DNA of 64,000 nt from JBNJEA01 sp051745395 (GTDB lineage: Bacteria; Desulfobacterota; Desulfobacteria; Desulfobacterales; Desulfosalsimonadaceae): assembly GCA_051745395.1 (NCBI GenBank), contig JBNJEA010000002.1:1-64000 (forward strand), in the 5' to 3' direction. Numbering within the stretch: the stretch's first letter is position 1; each line of letters begins with the position of its first letter. The position numbers and the translations under genes were made by a program. Below the pieces are notes generated by a model. The model had not been told where the DNA came from. It did no database searches and saw only the letters and a list, made by a program, of their open reading frames with translations. Shown in pieces: positions 18,047 to 26,927 of the stretch.

Positions 18047-19517
18047 AGTACTGGACCCGGTAGGTATAGACGGTCAGGTTGCCGTTTTGCCACTCATTGG
18101 CCGGCAGGCCGGCTTTTAAGCACAAATGCTGCAAAAACGATTCCTTGTCCGGCAACTGCTCCCAGACCTGGGGCAGAAACGTGGCGCTGTGGCTGCCTTT
18201 ACGGATAATTACACCGTCGACGTTCGGGGTCAGCTTGGCCAGCAGGTCCTCGCCTCCCTTGTAATCCAGCGGCGCGGGTTCGGTCAAAAGGCTGACTTCG
18301 ATCCGGACCTTTTCCAGTTCCTCCTTTGAAAGGGGCGGGAACCGCGGGTCATGAAATGCGGCATTCAAGGCATTGTCCTTGACCCCTTCGGCAAGCGGTT
18401 TGTCCGGGTTTAAATTGCCGATGCAGCCGCGGAGCTCATCGGCTTTTTTCAAGGTCACAAACGTGCCGCGGGGCCGCTGGAAGTCTTTATCGGCCTGGAC
18501 GGTGTCGTGCAGATTCACACTGCTTTCGTGTTTTTCGCCCAGGCGGGAAGCGATGGTTTTCCGGGCCAGTTCGACAAGGACCCGGCCTTTTTCTTCGTCA
18601 AACTGTTGGCTGCTGTTTTCATTGGCCATGGTTTTTTCTCCGTAAAACGCTATCGTTGTGTATCCGACCACTTTGTCCCGTTTGCCGGCCGTATCCCCGC
18701 TGTTGCAATAGTCAAGCACCACCGGCTGCCAGTTGCCCTGCTCGGCCAGTTCGATTACAACCCGGAGGGGGGTATGCCCGCAGGCCCTGTTCCGCCCCTT
18801 TTTCAGAAAATCAGGGTCGAGTTGCTCGATCTGTTCAATGGTTTGCCGGTCCTGTTTGACCGCCTTGCTGTAGGGCAGATAATGCGACAAATCGGTGCTG
18901 ACCACCAGCAGGGTATCGTCGCCCATAACGGTTTCTACGGCATCGATATATTGGTCAGCATCTCCGGACCCCATGACAATGGGGATCAATTCAAACTCCG
19001 GCAATGCCTGCTGCAAAAAGGGCAGCACCACTTCAACGGCATGTTCCCGGTCATCGGAGGCGGCATTGGATTCAAAACATGAAAACCGTTTGCGCAAGCG
19101 CTTGGCCTCCGGGTGAAGATCAATGCGGCCCAAAGGTGTCGCATAGGCGTCGACATCGCTGATGGCACCGTTTTTCAAGCCCACCCGGTGATCCGGGGCC
19201 ATGACCACCACCTTGTCATAATCCCGCCCTTTCAACGGGATCACGGCATGGGCGGCGGTCCAGCCGGAATAGACATATCCGGCATGCGGCATGATCAGCG
19301 CTTTGAGCGTCCGGTTTTCGGGCAAATCAAGTTCCGTTTTCCGGGCACGCTCGGTGAAGCGATGAATCATTTGCTCCAGCTGTTGGGGGTCACCCGGGTA
19401 AAAGCGCCCGGCCATGACGGCCCGGCGCACGTTGCCGCCGTCTGCTGCCCCGCCACTCGCCGGGCAGAACAGGAAAATCGCAATCACAAACAGAATCGGC
19501 CAGCAGGTCCGGTGCAT
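18027..19517 (-). CDS. amrB-amrA: Secreted MEMO-AMMECR1 fusion (AmmeMemoRadiSam proteins B and A)
   Basis: The 496-residue protein begins with a Sec-type signal peptide (hydrophobic stretch about residues 6-20, ending ...SGGAA). Residues 30-295 are a MEMO domain, related to class III extradiol dioxygenases, with MAGRFYPGDP, MPHAGYVYSG, APDHRVG, STDLSHY and ACGHTPL. These contain the His/His/Cys residues that bind metal in MEMO1. Residues 310-496 are an AMMECR1 domain with RGTFVTLKKADELRGCIGNL. MEMO, AMMECR1 and a radical SAM enzyme are the three defining parts of AmmeMemoRadiSam loci; here two are fused and exported. It is the first gene of a three-gene minus-strand operon and is divergent from the phosphoesterase at 19725. 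The biochemical role is not established. Confidence 0.9.
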   Translation of the reverse strand: MHRTCWPILFVIAIFLFCPASGGAADGGNVRRAVMAGRFYPGDPQQLEQMIHRFTERARKTELDLPENRTLKALIMPHAGYVYSGWTAAHAVIPLKGRDYDKVVVMAPDHRVGLKNGAISDVDAYATPLGRIDLHPEAKRLRKRFSCFESNAASDDREHAVEVVLPFLQQALPEFELIPIVMGSGDADQYIDAVETVMGDDTLLVVSTDLSHYLPYSKAVKQDRQTIEQIEQLDPDFLKKGRNRACGHTPLRVVIELAEQGNWQPVVLDYCNSGDTAGKRDKVVGYTTIAFYGEKTMANENSSQQFDEEKGRVLVELARKTIASRLGEKHESSVNLHDTVQADKDFQRPRGTFVTLKKADELRGCIGNLNPDKPLAEGVKDNALNAAFHDPRFPPLSKEELEKVRIEVSLLTEPAPLDYKGGEDLLAKLTPNVDGVIIRKGSHSATFLPQVWEQLPDKESFLQHLCLKAGLPANEWQNGNLTVYTYRVQYFEEQKH

Positions 19518-19724
19518 CGAAAAACACTTTCATCGGTTGCAAAAAACGCATATAATCGGCTTTGTAAATTTTTGTTTTATAAAATACATCGCTCCATTTT
19601 GGCTGTCAAATTAAAACGGGGCGATGGAAAGCCGTCCGGTCCGGCCGAAAAACAAAATGGTTTCCAGCCAAAATACCGCCGCGGCGGCATAAAATGGCTT
19701 GCTACACTGGAGGTGACCCTGCAA

Positions 19725-20384
19725 ATGATTATTCTCGGCCTGAGCGATATCCATGGCCAAACTGCCGGGATCAACCGGATGCAGAGAAAACTGGGCGCAG
19801 CGGATGTCGCGGTGATGGTCGGCGACATCACCAATTTTGGCAAAACCGGCGACGTGGACCGGGTGGTTTCTGCGGTGCGGCCCCATGTCCCCGCAATGCT
19901 GGGGGTTTCGGGAAACTGTGATTATATCGAAGTCGATCGCTACTTAGACAAAGAAGGGATGAACCTGCACGCCAAAGGCCGCCTCATTGATGGTATCGGG
20001 TTTGTGGGCGCAGGCGGTTCCATGATTACCCCGTTTCAGACGCCGAATGAATACACGGACACCGAGCTGGAAAGTTTCCTGGCATCCGCGGCATCCCAGG
20101 TTCCCCTCCATGCACCGATGGTCTTGGTTTCCCATCAGCCGCCCCTAAACACCGCATGCGACCGGCTCCGTTCCGGACAACACGTAGGCAGCCCCTGCGT
20201 CCGCGCCTTTATCGAAAAACACCAGCCCCTGGTCTGTTTTACCGGCCACATTCACGAAGCCGTGGCCGTTGACCGGATCGGAAACACCCGTATTGTCAAT
20301 CCCGGGCTACTGGGAAAGGGCCGCTATGCCTTTGCCCGCATTGAAGACGGGCAGGCTTTGGTTGAAATCCGGCATATTTCCTGA
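19725..20384 (+). CDS. Calcineurin-like metallophosphoesterase
   Basis: The start at 19725 (219 residues) is chosen because a near-perfect GGAGGTGA ribosome site (19709-19716) precedes it and the first metal motif SDIHG follows at once. Upstream sequence in the same frame overlaps the divergent AmrBA gene. The family metal ligands are present in order: DIH, VGDIT, SGNCD, SHQPP and GHIHE. It is a soluble dinuclear metal phosphoesterase, similar to YfcE/archaeal Mj0936-like proteins; the substrate is unknown. GNCD replaces the usual GNHD motif, as in many YfcE-like proteins. Confidence 0.87.
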   Translation: MIILGLSDIHGQTAGINRMQRKLGAADVAVMVGDITNFGKTGDVDRVVSAVRPHVPAMLGVSGNCDYIEVDRYLDKEGMNLHAKGRLIDGIGFVGAGGSMITPFQTPNEYTDTELESFLASAASQVPLHAPMVLVSHQPPLNTACDRLRSGQHVGSPCVRAFIEKHQPLVCFTGHIHEAVAVDRIGNTRIVNPGLLGKGRYAFARIEDGQALVEIRHIS

Positions 20385-20514
20385 AGCCTCACACCTTACA
20401 CCCCAAACCGCAGGCCTTACACCTTCCACCTCAGCCCCTGAACCGGAAAGCTTAGGCGAATGACGCTTGCTCACCCCGACCCAAAAAACTGGGGGGAGAA
20501 ATGGGGTGGGGGAT

Positions 20515-20760
20515 CTACTTTGAAGGCCCCGGGATATCGATGGTACTGCACGTGTTGCCGGAACCGCAATTGCGGGCTGAAACCCGGGGCGAAGCGCCGG
20601 CGTCCGAGCCCATGCTGTAGCTCACCGGGCTTAAAACCCGCTCCAGGGTCTCGCCTTCGCAGGCCTGGCATTTCATCTCCACGGGGTCGGTCTTGCTGCT
20701 GCTGACGATAATTTCCTGGACATTGCCGCAATCGGCGCAGCGGAATTCATATATGGGCAT
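20515..20760 (-). CDS. FmdB-family zinc-ribbon protein
   Basis: The 81-residue protein begins MPIYEFRCADCGN, the hallmark N-terminus of the FmdB/regulatory-protein zinc ribbon family. Two CxxC pairs (CADC and CQAC) bind zinc. The C-terminal third is Gly/Ser-rich with two more cysteines. AGGAGG lies just upstream of the start. The family is often called a putative regulator, with no demonstrated general function. Confidence 0.85.
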   Translation of the reverse strand: MPIYEFRCADCGNVQEIIVSSSKTDPVEMKCQACEGETLERVLSPVSYSMGSDAGASPRVSARNCGSGNTCSTIDIPGPSK

Positions 20761-20859
20761 GATGCGATCCTCCTTTATTCATTCCCTTTTCAATTGTTTG
20801 ACCCATTACCAAAGCCCGAACAGACTGTCAATTTGCATCGGCGCCGGTCGGTTCGAAGG

Positions 20860-21717
20860 TTAATGGACGGCGGTTTGCAGGTGTTCGATCAATTGATCCA
20901 ATTCCGTGATCACCAGATCCGGCGGCAGGTGCCGGCAGCGAGGGTCATCTTCACGGAGACGAAGGGATCGCTTGTCCCCGGCAAACAGCGCGGTTTGAAA
21001 ACCGGCCTGCTTTGCCGCCCAGATGTCGTTTAACATGTCATTTCCCACGTAAAGGACGGACCGGGGCAAAATCCCCCGGCGATACAGGCGTCGGACCGCT
21101 TTTTGAAACATAACCGGCGACGGCTTGGCCTGCCCGGTGATGTGGGAATAAAACAGCAGATCTTCGTCAAAGCCCAATGCTTCCGGGAAATGACCGCAAA
21201 AACGTTCAAAGAGAAAGGGGGTATAAAACTGGGCGTTTGAAATAATCCCCAGTTCGAGCCCGCTGCGGTTGCAGGCCAGCAGAAGCTTCTCCAGATGCGG
21301 CATGGCGTAGACGGGGTTGACGATGAGCTCAAAGGCCAGGGCAAACCGCCGGGCCACGTCAATGTCGTCTATGCCGAGCACCGTCATCCAGATCCGTTCG
21401 ATCTGCACTTCCGGGTAATCCACACCAAAGGCGTTTTGCCGCCGGTGTTCGGCGGCAACGGTGTCGGCAAACCATCCGATCATATCCGAAACACTCATGG
21501 TTATCTCATGTCGGGACAAAAGACGCCCCAATTCCTGCCGGTTTTCCCCGGAAAGCACCATGGAATCAATATCGACGGATTGACTGACAAACAGGGTGCC
21601 GTAGATATCGAAAAATATGGCATGAACCGGTGCCGATAATTGCCCTGCCGGCGTCAATCCGGTGGGAATCGGGAAAAGGGGTGAAATGTATTGATCAAAT
21701 AACGCATCATAACTCAT
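20860..21717 (-). CDS. HAD-superfamily hydrolase
   Basis: The 285-residue protein contains HAD motif I as FFDIYGTL (nucleophile Asp, with Tyr in place of the second Asp as in many haloacid-dehalogenase-type members). Motif II is in IISNAQ, motif III is the Lys in GQAKPSPVMF, and motif IV is in YVGNDMLNDIWAAKQAGF. An alpha-helical cap lies between motifs I and II. An alternative ATG at 21741 adds eight residues and overlaps the upstream glycosyltransferase; I chose the start just after the glycosyltransferase stop. It is probably a phosphatase or dehalogenase; pairing with a glycosyltransferase hints at a sugar phosphate substrate. Confidence 0.85.
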   Translation of the reverse strand: MSYDALFDQYISPLFPIPTGLTPAGQLSAPVHAIFFDIYGTLFVSQSVDIDSMVLSGENRQELGRLLSRHEITMSVSDMIGWFADTVAAEHRRQNAFGVDYPEVQIERIWMTVLGIDDIDVARRFALAFELIVNPVYAMPHLEKLLLACNRSGLELGIISNAQFYTPFLFERFCGHFPEALGFDEDLLFYSHITGQAKPSPVMFQKAVRRLYRRGILPRSVLYVGNDMLNDIWAAKQAGFQTALFAGDKRSLRLREDDPRCRHLPPDLVITELDQLIEHLQTAVH

Positions 21718-21718
21718 G

Positions 21719-23116
21719 TCAGCACCATTTGAGCATGCCAAAGGTTTCCGGATCCAAAAAAGCCCGAAGCAACGCCGTTTTATCGATCCGATGCCGGACG
21801 CAGACCGTGGTCACCCGATGGTACACCTCGTGCAAGCGGCTGCGGTAGGCGGCCATGTTGTAGTTTTGCCGCACGGCTTTGTCATTTCCCTCCACCTGCT
21901 GCCGGCTCAGCGGCGGCGCAGTCAGCGTTGCAAGGCAGGGATTGCATTGCATAAACGCCTGTCGGGCACCCGGGTCGGCCGTGAGGCGTTGAATGACTTT
22001 TTTCTGAAAATATTCATCAAGGACAGCAAAATCAACAGTATGGCCGCAAATCAGACGTTGATATCCCTTTTGGATGTCTTTGTCCGCAATCACCATGCCG
22101 TAATCGGCCAATCGGTTCCGGATACAGTCGTGCCAGCGCGCGTAAAAGGCATCCATGTCAATCCAGTCTGCGGGAACGGCCAGCCGGTCATAGAGGTGGT
22201 CAAGACAAATGCCGGCATGCGCGAAATCCGAGCAGATCTGCGGGAGATTGCGTCCGATAACAGCCTTTTTTGCCGTCCATGGCTCCAGGAACGCAAACCC
22301 GAATCCTTCGTTGATGCTGGTGGTCACCAGGCAGGCTGCAGAAGCGACGAGCTGCCTGAAATCATGGGTTCGGGCGGCCTCGAATAAGACATTAAACCGG
22401 TATTCGGCGGCAAAGCTTTTCCATGTCTTGTAAATGTGTCTGTCGCGGGGGCTGTTGGGCGGCAGGGTAATGGCCAGGCGCTGGCCCTCGCGAAAGTAAA
22501 GCGACAGCAGCAGGGCTTCGCCGATGTTTTTCCGCCGGATGGCCCGGACGGGATACACCACCCATCCCTCATCGGGCTCGGCGTGCTTGGCAAAAAACGG
22601 CTCGACCATGTTAAAGAGCAGGTGCACCCCTTCTTCGGCCAGACCGGCGCTTTTCAAAATGCGAGCATCCCGGGAGTTGATCACCCCGTAATGACAATCC
22701 GGCGGGTAGGGCAGGCCGGCAAAATATGCATCCGGCCGGCCGTCTTCGGCAAAATCGTGGATTTGTAAAAAAACCGTCATGTCCCGGTTGCGAAGGTGTT
22801 CAATGATGGCCGGAAAGTGGCGGTTTTTGGCCAGCAGGGGGTTGTGGATATGAACCAGGTCGCATCCACCGGGCCATTTTTGATAAATTGCGGATTCAAT
22901 GGCTGCCGCGACTGCTGCGGGCGATGTCGGCCGGCCGGAGGGATCATCATAGCCAAGGCCGTTGATTTGGACATGCGGTGCACCAAGATCTTGCAAAGGC
23001 GGCTCGCCGGTGAGCACCAGCAGGTCGCAGTCATGTTGCAAAGCGGCAATCTGCTGGCGGATCACAGTGGTAACGCCGCCGGGCTTGAGATGATAATGGA
23101 TGAATACGATTTTCAT
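21719..23116 (-). CDS. Glycosyltransferase, GT4-like
   Basis: The 465-residue protein starts KIVFIHYHLKPGGVTTV, the acceptor-side glycine loop of GT-B enzymes. It carries VHIHNPLLAKN, YPVRAIRRKNI (start of the C-terminal Rossmann domain) and TSINEGFGFAFLEPWTA, the donor-binding EX7E-type segment (Glu in NEGFG and in FLEP). The C-terminal 100 residues are atypical. It is probably cytoplasmic. It lies 30 bp after queC and one base before the HAD gene, so transcription with both is likely. Donor and acceptor are unknown. Confidence 0.82.
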   Translation of the reverse strand: MKIVFIHYHLKPGGVTTVIRQQIAALQHDCDLLVLTGEPPLQDLGAPHVQINGLGYDDPSGRPTSPAAVAAAIESAIYQKWPGGCDLVHIHNPLLAKNRHFPAIIEHLRNRDMTVFLQIHDFAEDGRPDAYFAGLPYPPDCHYGVINSRDARILKSAGLAEEGVHLLFNMVEPFFAKHAEPDEGWVVYPVRAIRRKNIGEALLLSLYFREGQRLAITLPPNSPRDRHIYKTWKSFAAEYRFNVLFEAARTHDFRQLVASAACLVTTSINEGFGFAFLEPWTAKKAVIGRNLPQICSDFAHAGICLDHLYDRLAVPADWIDMDAFYARWHDCIRNRLADYGMVIADKDIQKGYQRLICGHTVDFAVLDEYFQKKVIQRLTADPGARQAFMQCNPCLATLTAPPLSRQQVEGNDKAVRQNYNMAAYRSRLHEVYHRVTTVCVRHRIDKTALLRAFLDPETFGMLKWC

Positions 23117-23146
23117 AAGCCGGCAAACGGTTTCGGCAACAAGGAC

Positions 23147-23851
23147 TCAGGCATTATCGACATAGCGCGTGGGATCGGCAATGCCGGCGTCTTCAAAGCC
23201 CTTGCGGCGCAGACGGCAGCTGTCGCATAAACCACAGGCCAGGCCGTCTCCAGGCGGGTCATAGCAACTGTGCGTCATCGCAAAATCCACGCCCAGGCCA
23301 TGGCCTTTTCGGATAATTTCCGATTTTTTCAGATAAAGCAGGGGGGCCTGGATGCGCAGGGTCGTTTGGCCTTCCACCGCGGCCTTGGTCGCCAGATTGG
23401 CCATGGTTTCATATGCGGAGATAAATTCCGGCCGACAATCGGGATAGCCGCTGTAATCCACGGCATTGACCCCGATAAAAATATCGGCCGCCTCCAGCAC
23501 CTCTGCCCAGGCCAGTGCAAATGACAAAAAAATGGTGTTTCGGGCGGGCACGTAGGTCACCGGGATATCGGCGGCCCGGTCGTTTTCATTACGGGACTTG
23601 GGCACTGCCATGTCTCCGGCGGTCAGGGCCGAACCGCCGATGGCCCCGAGATCGACCGGGATGGTCTGATGAGAAACCACACCCAGGGCGCTTGCAATCC
23701 GTCGGGCGGCGGTGATCTCAAAGCGGTGGCGCTGGCCGTAATCAAAACTCAGGCTGTAGCATTCAAATTGTTTAAAGCAGGCGATTGCAAGCGTCGTGGC
23801 CGAATCGAGTCCGCCGCTGACAAGGACTACGGCCCTTTTTCCATCCGTCAT
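23147..23851 (-). CDS. queC: 7-cyano-7-deazaguanine synthase
   Basis: I place the start at 23851 (234 residues) because GGAGGTAAC precedes that ATG and the ATP-pyrophosphatase loop [12 protein letters not shown] follows nine residues later. QueC converts 7-carboxy-7-deazaguanine to preQ0 using ATP and ammonia, in queuosine biosynthesis. The C-terminal zinc-binding cysteines appear in [19 protein letters not shown]. Its pathway partner queE lies two genes upstream on the same strand, separated by a serine protease gene. Confidence 0.96.
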   Translation of the reverse strand: MTDGKRAVVLVSGGLDSATTLAIACFKQFECYSLSFDYGQRHRFEITAARRIASALGVVSHQTIPVDLGAIGGSALTAGDMAVPKSRNENDRAADIPVTYVPARNTIFLSFALAWAEVLEAADIFIGVNAVDYSGYPDCRPEFISAYETMANLATKAAVEGQTTLRIQAPLLYLKKSEIIRKGHGLGVDFAMTHSCYDPPGDGLACGLCDSCRLRRKGFEDAGIADPTRYVDNA

Positions 23852-23936
23852 GTTACCTCCGCCGGGCATGCCCAAATCAAATTCAGGTTCGTATTGCACC
23901 AATTTTTGAAACCACTGTCATAACCGGTAGAAGCCG

Positions 23937-25022
23937 TTACTGCAGTTCGTTTTTAAACTCCGCCAGGGCGGCATGAATCGGAATGGCAAACCCCAACCCC
24001 TCAAATTTATGGGTCAGTTTTTTAAACGTATTGATGCCGATAATCCGGCCGTTTTTATCGACCAGGGGGCCGCCGCTGTTGCCGGGATAGATTTTGGCAT
24101 CGGTTTTGAGGAACCGGTTTTCGTATCCGGACAAAATCCCCCGGCTGACCGAATCATGCATGTGGATCGGGTTGCCGATGGCATACACCGGCTCTCCCTG
24201 GCCGATAGCGGACCGCGGCGCCGGTTCCAGCGCAGGGGTGCGATGTCCCTTGATTTTCAGCAGGGCGAGGTCGCGCGTTCGGCTTTTGCGGACCAAATGC
24301 GCATACACTTCCGTGCCGTCTTTCAAAATTACCGTGAAATGGCGGCTTAGGCTGGCGGTAATCCGCCGGCTGGTATAGTCTTGTTTTTTGTTTTGATATT
24401 GAGCTTTGCCCTGCTCGTAACGCGACTTCCTGGCTTCATATCGGTTTTTCCAGGTGCGGTATTCGGCCCTTTTTTTTTCGTAGGCGGCCCGGTCCGCTGC
24501 CCGCTTGCTTTTGTCACGGATTTGACCGATCCGGCGCTTGATCCGGTCAAGCTTTGCCTTGGCCCGTTTCAGGGAGCGCTTTTGGGATTCAAGCTGCCAA
24601 TCGGCTTTTTCGATGTTTTCGTCCACGTGCTCAAAGGCCTTTTGGGCCTGCTCGAACTGCTTGTCGCTGCCTTTTAACACGTGTTTGTTGGTGATGATAT
24701 AACCGTCCGGGTGAATGAAAAACCCCGATCCCTTCCCCATTGCCGAACGGATGGTCACTGTTGCCAGGGTGGCGGCTTCAATGTCGGTTTCCGGCTCATA
24801 TTTTTCGAAAAGGGCGGCCTCAAGGTCTTGGCCGGCGGCGGCCTGACCTTCCGCCATGTTGTCCATGACCTGCGATTTTTCCGCTTTTTGCCCCGGCGGC
24901 GGGGTGTCGGAAAAACGCAGATTGCCGTTTTCATCCCGGTATTGATAGATCTTGCCGGCCGCGGGCAACGCGGCTATTGCAACAATTAACAACAGGCCGA
25001 TCAGCAACGGCAGTTTTCGCAT
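23937..25022 (-). CDS. Secreted trypsin-like serine protease with DUF4124 domain and internal coiled coil
   Basis: The 361-residue protein has a signal peptide (about residues 1-22). A DUF4124-like segment follows (KIYQYRDENGNLRFSDTPPP), then a trypsin/DegP-like domain with GSGFFIHPDGYIITNKHVL (catalytic His), RDLALLKI (catalytic Asp) and GNSGGPLV (catalytic Ser). Between the His and Asp segments are about 100 residues, very rich in Lys, Arg, Glu and Gln (roughly 120-225), expected to form a long coiled coil. This insertion is not part of the classical fold. No PDZ domain follows. It lies 21 bp after queE and 85 bp before queC but has no evident link to queuosine. The product is likely periplasmic. 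Confidence 0.88.
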   Translation of the reverse strand: MRKLPLLIGLLLIVAIAALPAAGKIYQYRDENGNLRFSDTPPPGQKAEKSQVMDNMAEGQAAAGQDLEAALFEKYEPETDIEAATLATVTIRSAMGKGSGFFIHPDGYIITNKHVLKGSDKQFEQAQKAFEHVDENIEKADWQLESQKRSLKRAKAKLDRIKRRIGQIRDKSKRAADRAAYEKKRAEYRTWKNRYEARKSRYEQGKAQYQNKKQDYTSRRITASLSRHFTVILKDGTEVYAHLVRKSRTRDLALLKIKGHRTPALEPAPRSAIGQGEPVYAIGNPIHMHDSVSRGILSGYENRFLKTDAKIYPGNSGGPLVDKNGRIIGINTFKKLTHKFEGLGFAIPIHAALAEFKNELQ

Positions 25023-25043
25023 CAGATCCTTTCCCTCTCCGGG

Positions 25044-25688
25044 TTATACGCCGCGGTCGGCGCCGGGCCAGATGATTTTGTGCAGCTGGAGCTGCAGGCG
25101 TACATTCAATCGGTCGCAGATAATCCAGTCGGCCAGCCGCGCCGGATCGAGCATGCCGGCCACCGGGGAAAACAGCAGCGTATGTTGGGGCGGCGCCAGG
25201 CAAAACCGGTCCATGACGGTTCTGGCATAGTCATAATCATTTCGGTCGGAAATGACGAATTTGATCTGATCCCAGGGCGACAGGCGATCCATGTTGGCAA
25301 AATCGATCCGGTGGCTTTGCCCGCTGCCCGGGCACTTGATGTCAACAATTCTGGTACAGGCCCGGGGCAGGGCGCTGATGTCTTTGCTGCCGTTGGTTTC
25401 CACGAGTACTTCGTAGCCCCGATCCAGCAGGCAATCGATTAACTCCGGAGTCCCGGACTGGTGCAACGGTTCGCCCCCGGTGACTTCAACCAGGGAAAAA
25501 CCGTATGCAGCGATGTGTTTACAGATCCCGTCGATGGACAGCCGGTGGCCCTCGTCATAGGCGTAGGCGGTGTCACAATAAACACACCGGAGGTTGCATC
25601 CGGTCAGCCGCACAAAAACGCAGGGCCGGCCGGCATGGGTGGATTCGCCCTGTATGCTGAAAAAAATTTCATTGACCTGCAGCGTCAT
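25044..25688 (-). CDS. queE: 7-carboxy-7-deazaguanine synthase, radical SAM
   Basis: The start at 25688 (214 residues) gives the conserved N-terminus VNEIFFSIQGES and overlaps the manA stop as ATGA. The radical SAM motif is CNLRCVYC (CX3CX2C), followed by VTGGEPLHQ and ETNGS. QueE forms the 7-deazaguanine ring from 6-carboxytetrahydropterin, the step before QueC. The sequence ends with RLQLQLHKIIW, the usual QueE C-terminus. Confidence 0.95.
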   Translation of the reverse strand: MTLQVNEIFFSIQGESTHAGRPCVFVRLTGCNLRCVYCDTAYAYDEGHRLSIDGICKHIAAYGFSLVEVTGGEPLHQSGTPELIDCLLDRGYEVLVETNGSKDISALPRACTRIVDIKCPGSGQSHRIDFANMDRLSPWDQIKFVISDRNDYDYARTVMDRFCLAPPQHTLLFSPVAGMLDPARLADWIICDRLNVRLQLQLHKIIWPGADRGV

Positions 25689-26923
25689 CGATCGTTCGAT
25701 CCGGATATGGGTTGATTTTCCAGGGGCACGGAAGCCTTGTACAACCGGGCGATGCCTTCGATCCGGTATTTTCCGGCCGCCGCCGGAATCAGCGCGGCCG
25801 TGCCTTTTTCCATTTCTACGGGCGGCGTCGTTTCCGGGCCGAAAATCCGGGCGGTGCCGTTGACGCACAGCAGGATTTCGGCGCTGTGTTGCGCCGGGCC
25901 GGCATAGGGTTTTGCGCCGGCAAGGCAGATCACCGAAAGGGCAAATTCGTCAACCGTGAGCCGATAGCGCCATTGGCCCGGACCGGCCGGTTCCGGTTCA
26001 AGGATTTCCGGCGTTGACGGCGCAAATTGCAGCACCCGCAACAATTCGCCCACGTCGATATGCTTTCGGGTCAGCCCGCCGCGCAGCACGTTATCCGAAT
26101 TGGCCATTAGCTCGATGCCGACGCCGGACAGATAGGCGTGAAGGCATCCGGCGGGCAAAAACATGGCCTGCCCGGGTTCGAGGCGAACGAGGTTTAATAT
26201 CAGCGGGGACAAGACCCCGATATCTTCGGGGTAGGCGTCATGGAGCCGGACAATCCACCGGCTTTCCTCGGACTGAATGTCTGCCGCATTCCGGCGGGCC
26301 TCTTCGATCACCTCGGTTTTGCGGTCCTGGGCAAGGGTGAGCAGGGTTTCAAACAGGGTCTTGATCCCGGCGCCATCAGGGCTGCGTTGAAGGGCTTTTC
26401 CGGCTGCGGCCAGGCTGGCGGGGCAGAAGCGCTGGAGCAACTCCGTCATGGCGGCCGGCGGCCGGAAACCGTAAAGCGCGTCAAAGGGTTCGAGCGCGCA
26501 GATGATTTCCGGTTTGGGCCAGGGGTCGCGGTAGTTTCGATGGGCGGCGGCAATCGGAATGCCTTCTGCATTTTCCCGCTCAAAGCCCTCAGCAGCCATG
26601 GCACGGTCCGGGTGCGCCTGGATCGATAACGGCTGTTCAGCGGCCAAGACCTTGAAAAGGTAGGGCAATGTCCGTTCAAATTTTTCTGCGATCGCCGGGC
26701 CGACAATTGCCTCCGGGGCTTGTTCGATGAGCCGGTCCAGGGCAACGGTTTGACCATCGCAGTGGATTTTGCCAGGGGCTTTGGGGTGTGCCCCCATCCA
26801 CAGCTCGGCCCACGGGTCCGGGCCGGGCGGCTTTCCCAGCAGGGACTGGATCGCGGTTTTGGACCCCCAGGCGTAATCCATGATTTGCGGTTCAAGAATG
26901 ACCGGTTGATCTGTCCTTTTCAT
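25685..26923 (-). CDS. manA: Mannose-6-phosphate isomerase, class I
   Basis: The 412-residue cupin-type isomerase begins with a typical PQIMDYAWGS segment. It has WMGAHPKAP, LSIQAHPDRAMA and WPKPEIICAL, containing the zinc-binding Gln, His and Glu of type I enzymes, plus ...LPAGCLHAYLSGVGIELMAN with the later zinc His. It interconverts mannose 6-phosphate and fructose 6-phosphate, feeding GDP-mannose and surface glycans. The start at 26923 follows the upstream aminopeptidase stop by 4 bases; a longer form starting at 26950 is possible. It overlaps queE by 4 bp. Confidence 0.93.
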   Translation of the reverse strand: MKRTDQPVILEPQIMDYAWGSKTAIQSLLGKPPGPDPWAELWMGAHPKAPGKIHCDGQTVALDRLIEQAPEAIVGPAIAEKFERTLPYLFKVLAAEQPLSIQAHPDRAMAAEGFERENAEGIPIAAAHRNYRDPWPKPEIICALEPFDALYGFRPPAAMTELLQRFCPASLAAAGKALQRSPDGAGIKTLFETLLTLAQDRKTEVIEEARRNAADIQSEESRWIVRLHDAYPEDIGVLSPLILNLVRLEPGQAMFLPAGCLHAYLSGVGIELMANSDNVLRGGLTRKHIDVGELLRVLQFAPSTPEILEPEPAGPGQWRYRLTVDEFALSVICLAGAKPYAGPAQHSAEILLCVNGTARIFGPETTPPVEMEKGTAALIPAAAGKYRIEGIARLYKASVPLENQPISGSNDR

Positions 26924-26927
26924 TGGT

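Noticed and set aside
19113..19724. Long N-terminal extension of the phosphoesterase frame
   Set aside because: It overlaps the divergent MEMO-AMMECR1 gene and precedes a much better start with GGAGG at 19725.
20385..20450. Degenerate CACCTTACACC-like words after the phosphoesterase gene
   Set aside because: They resemble the GGTTCAAGGT-type words near 50460-50500, but are too short and irregular to call an element.
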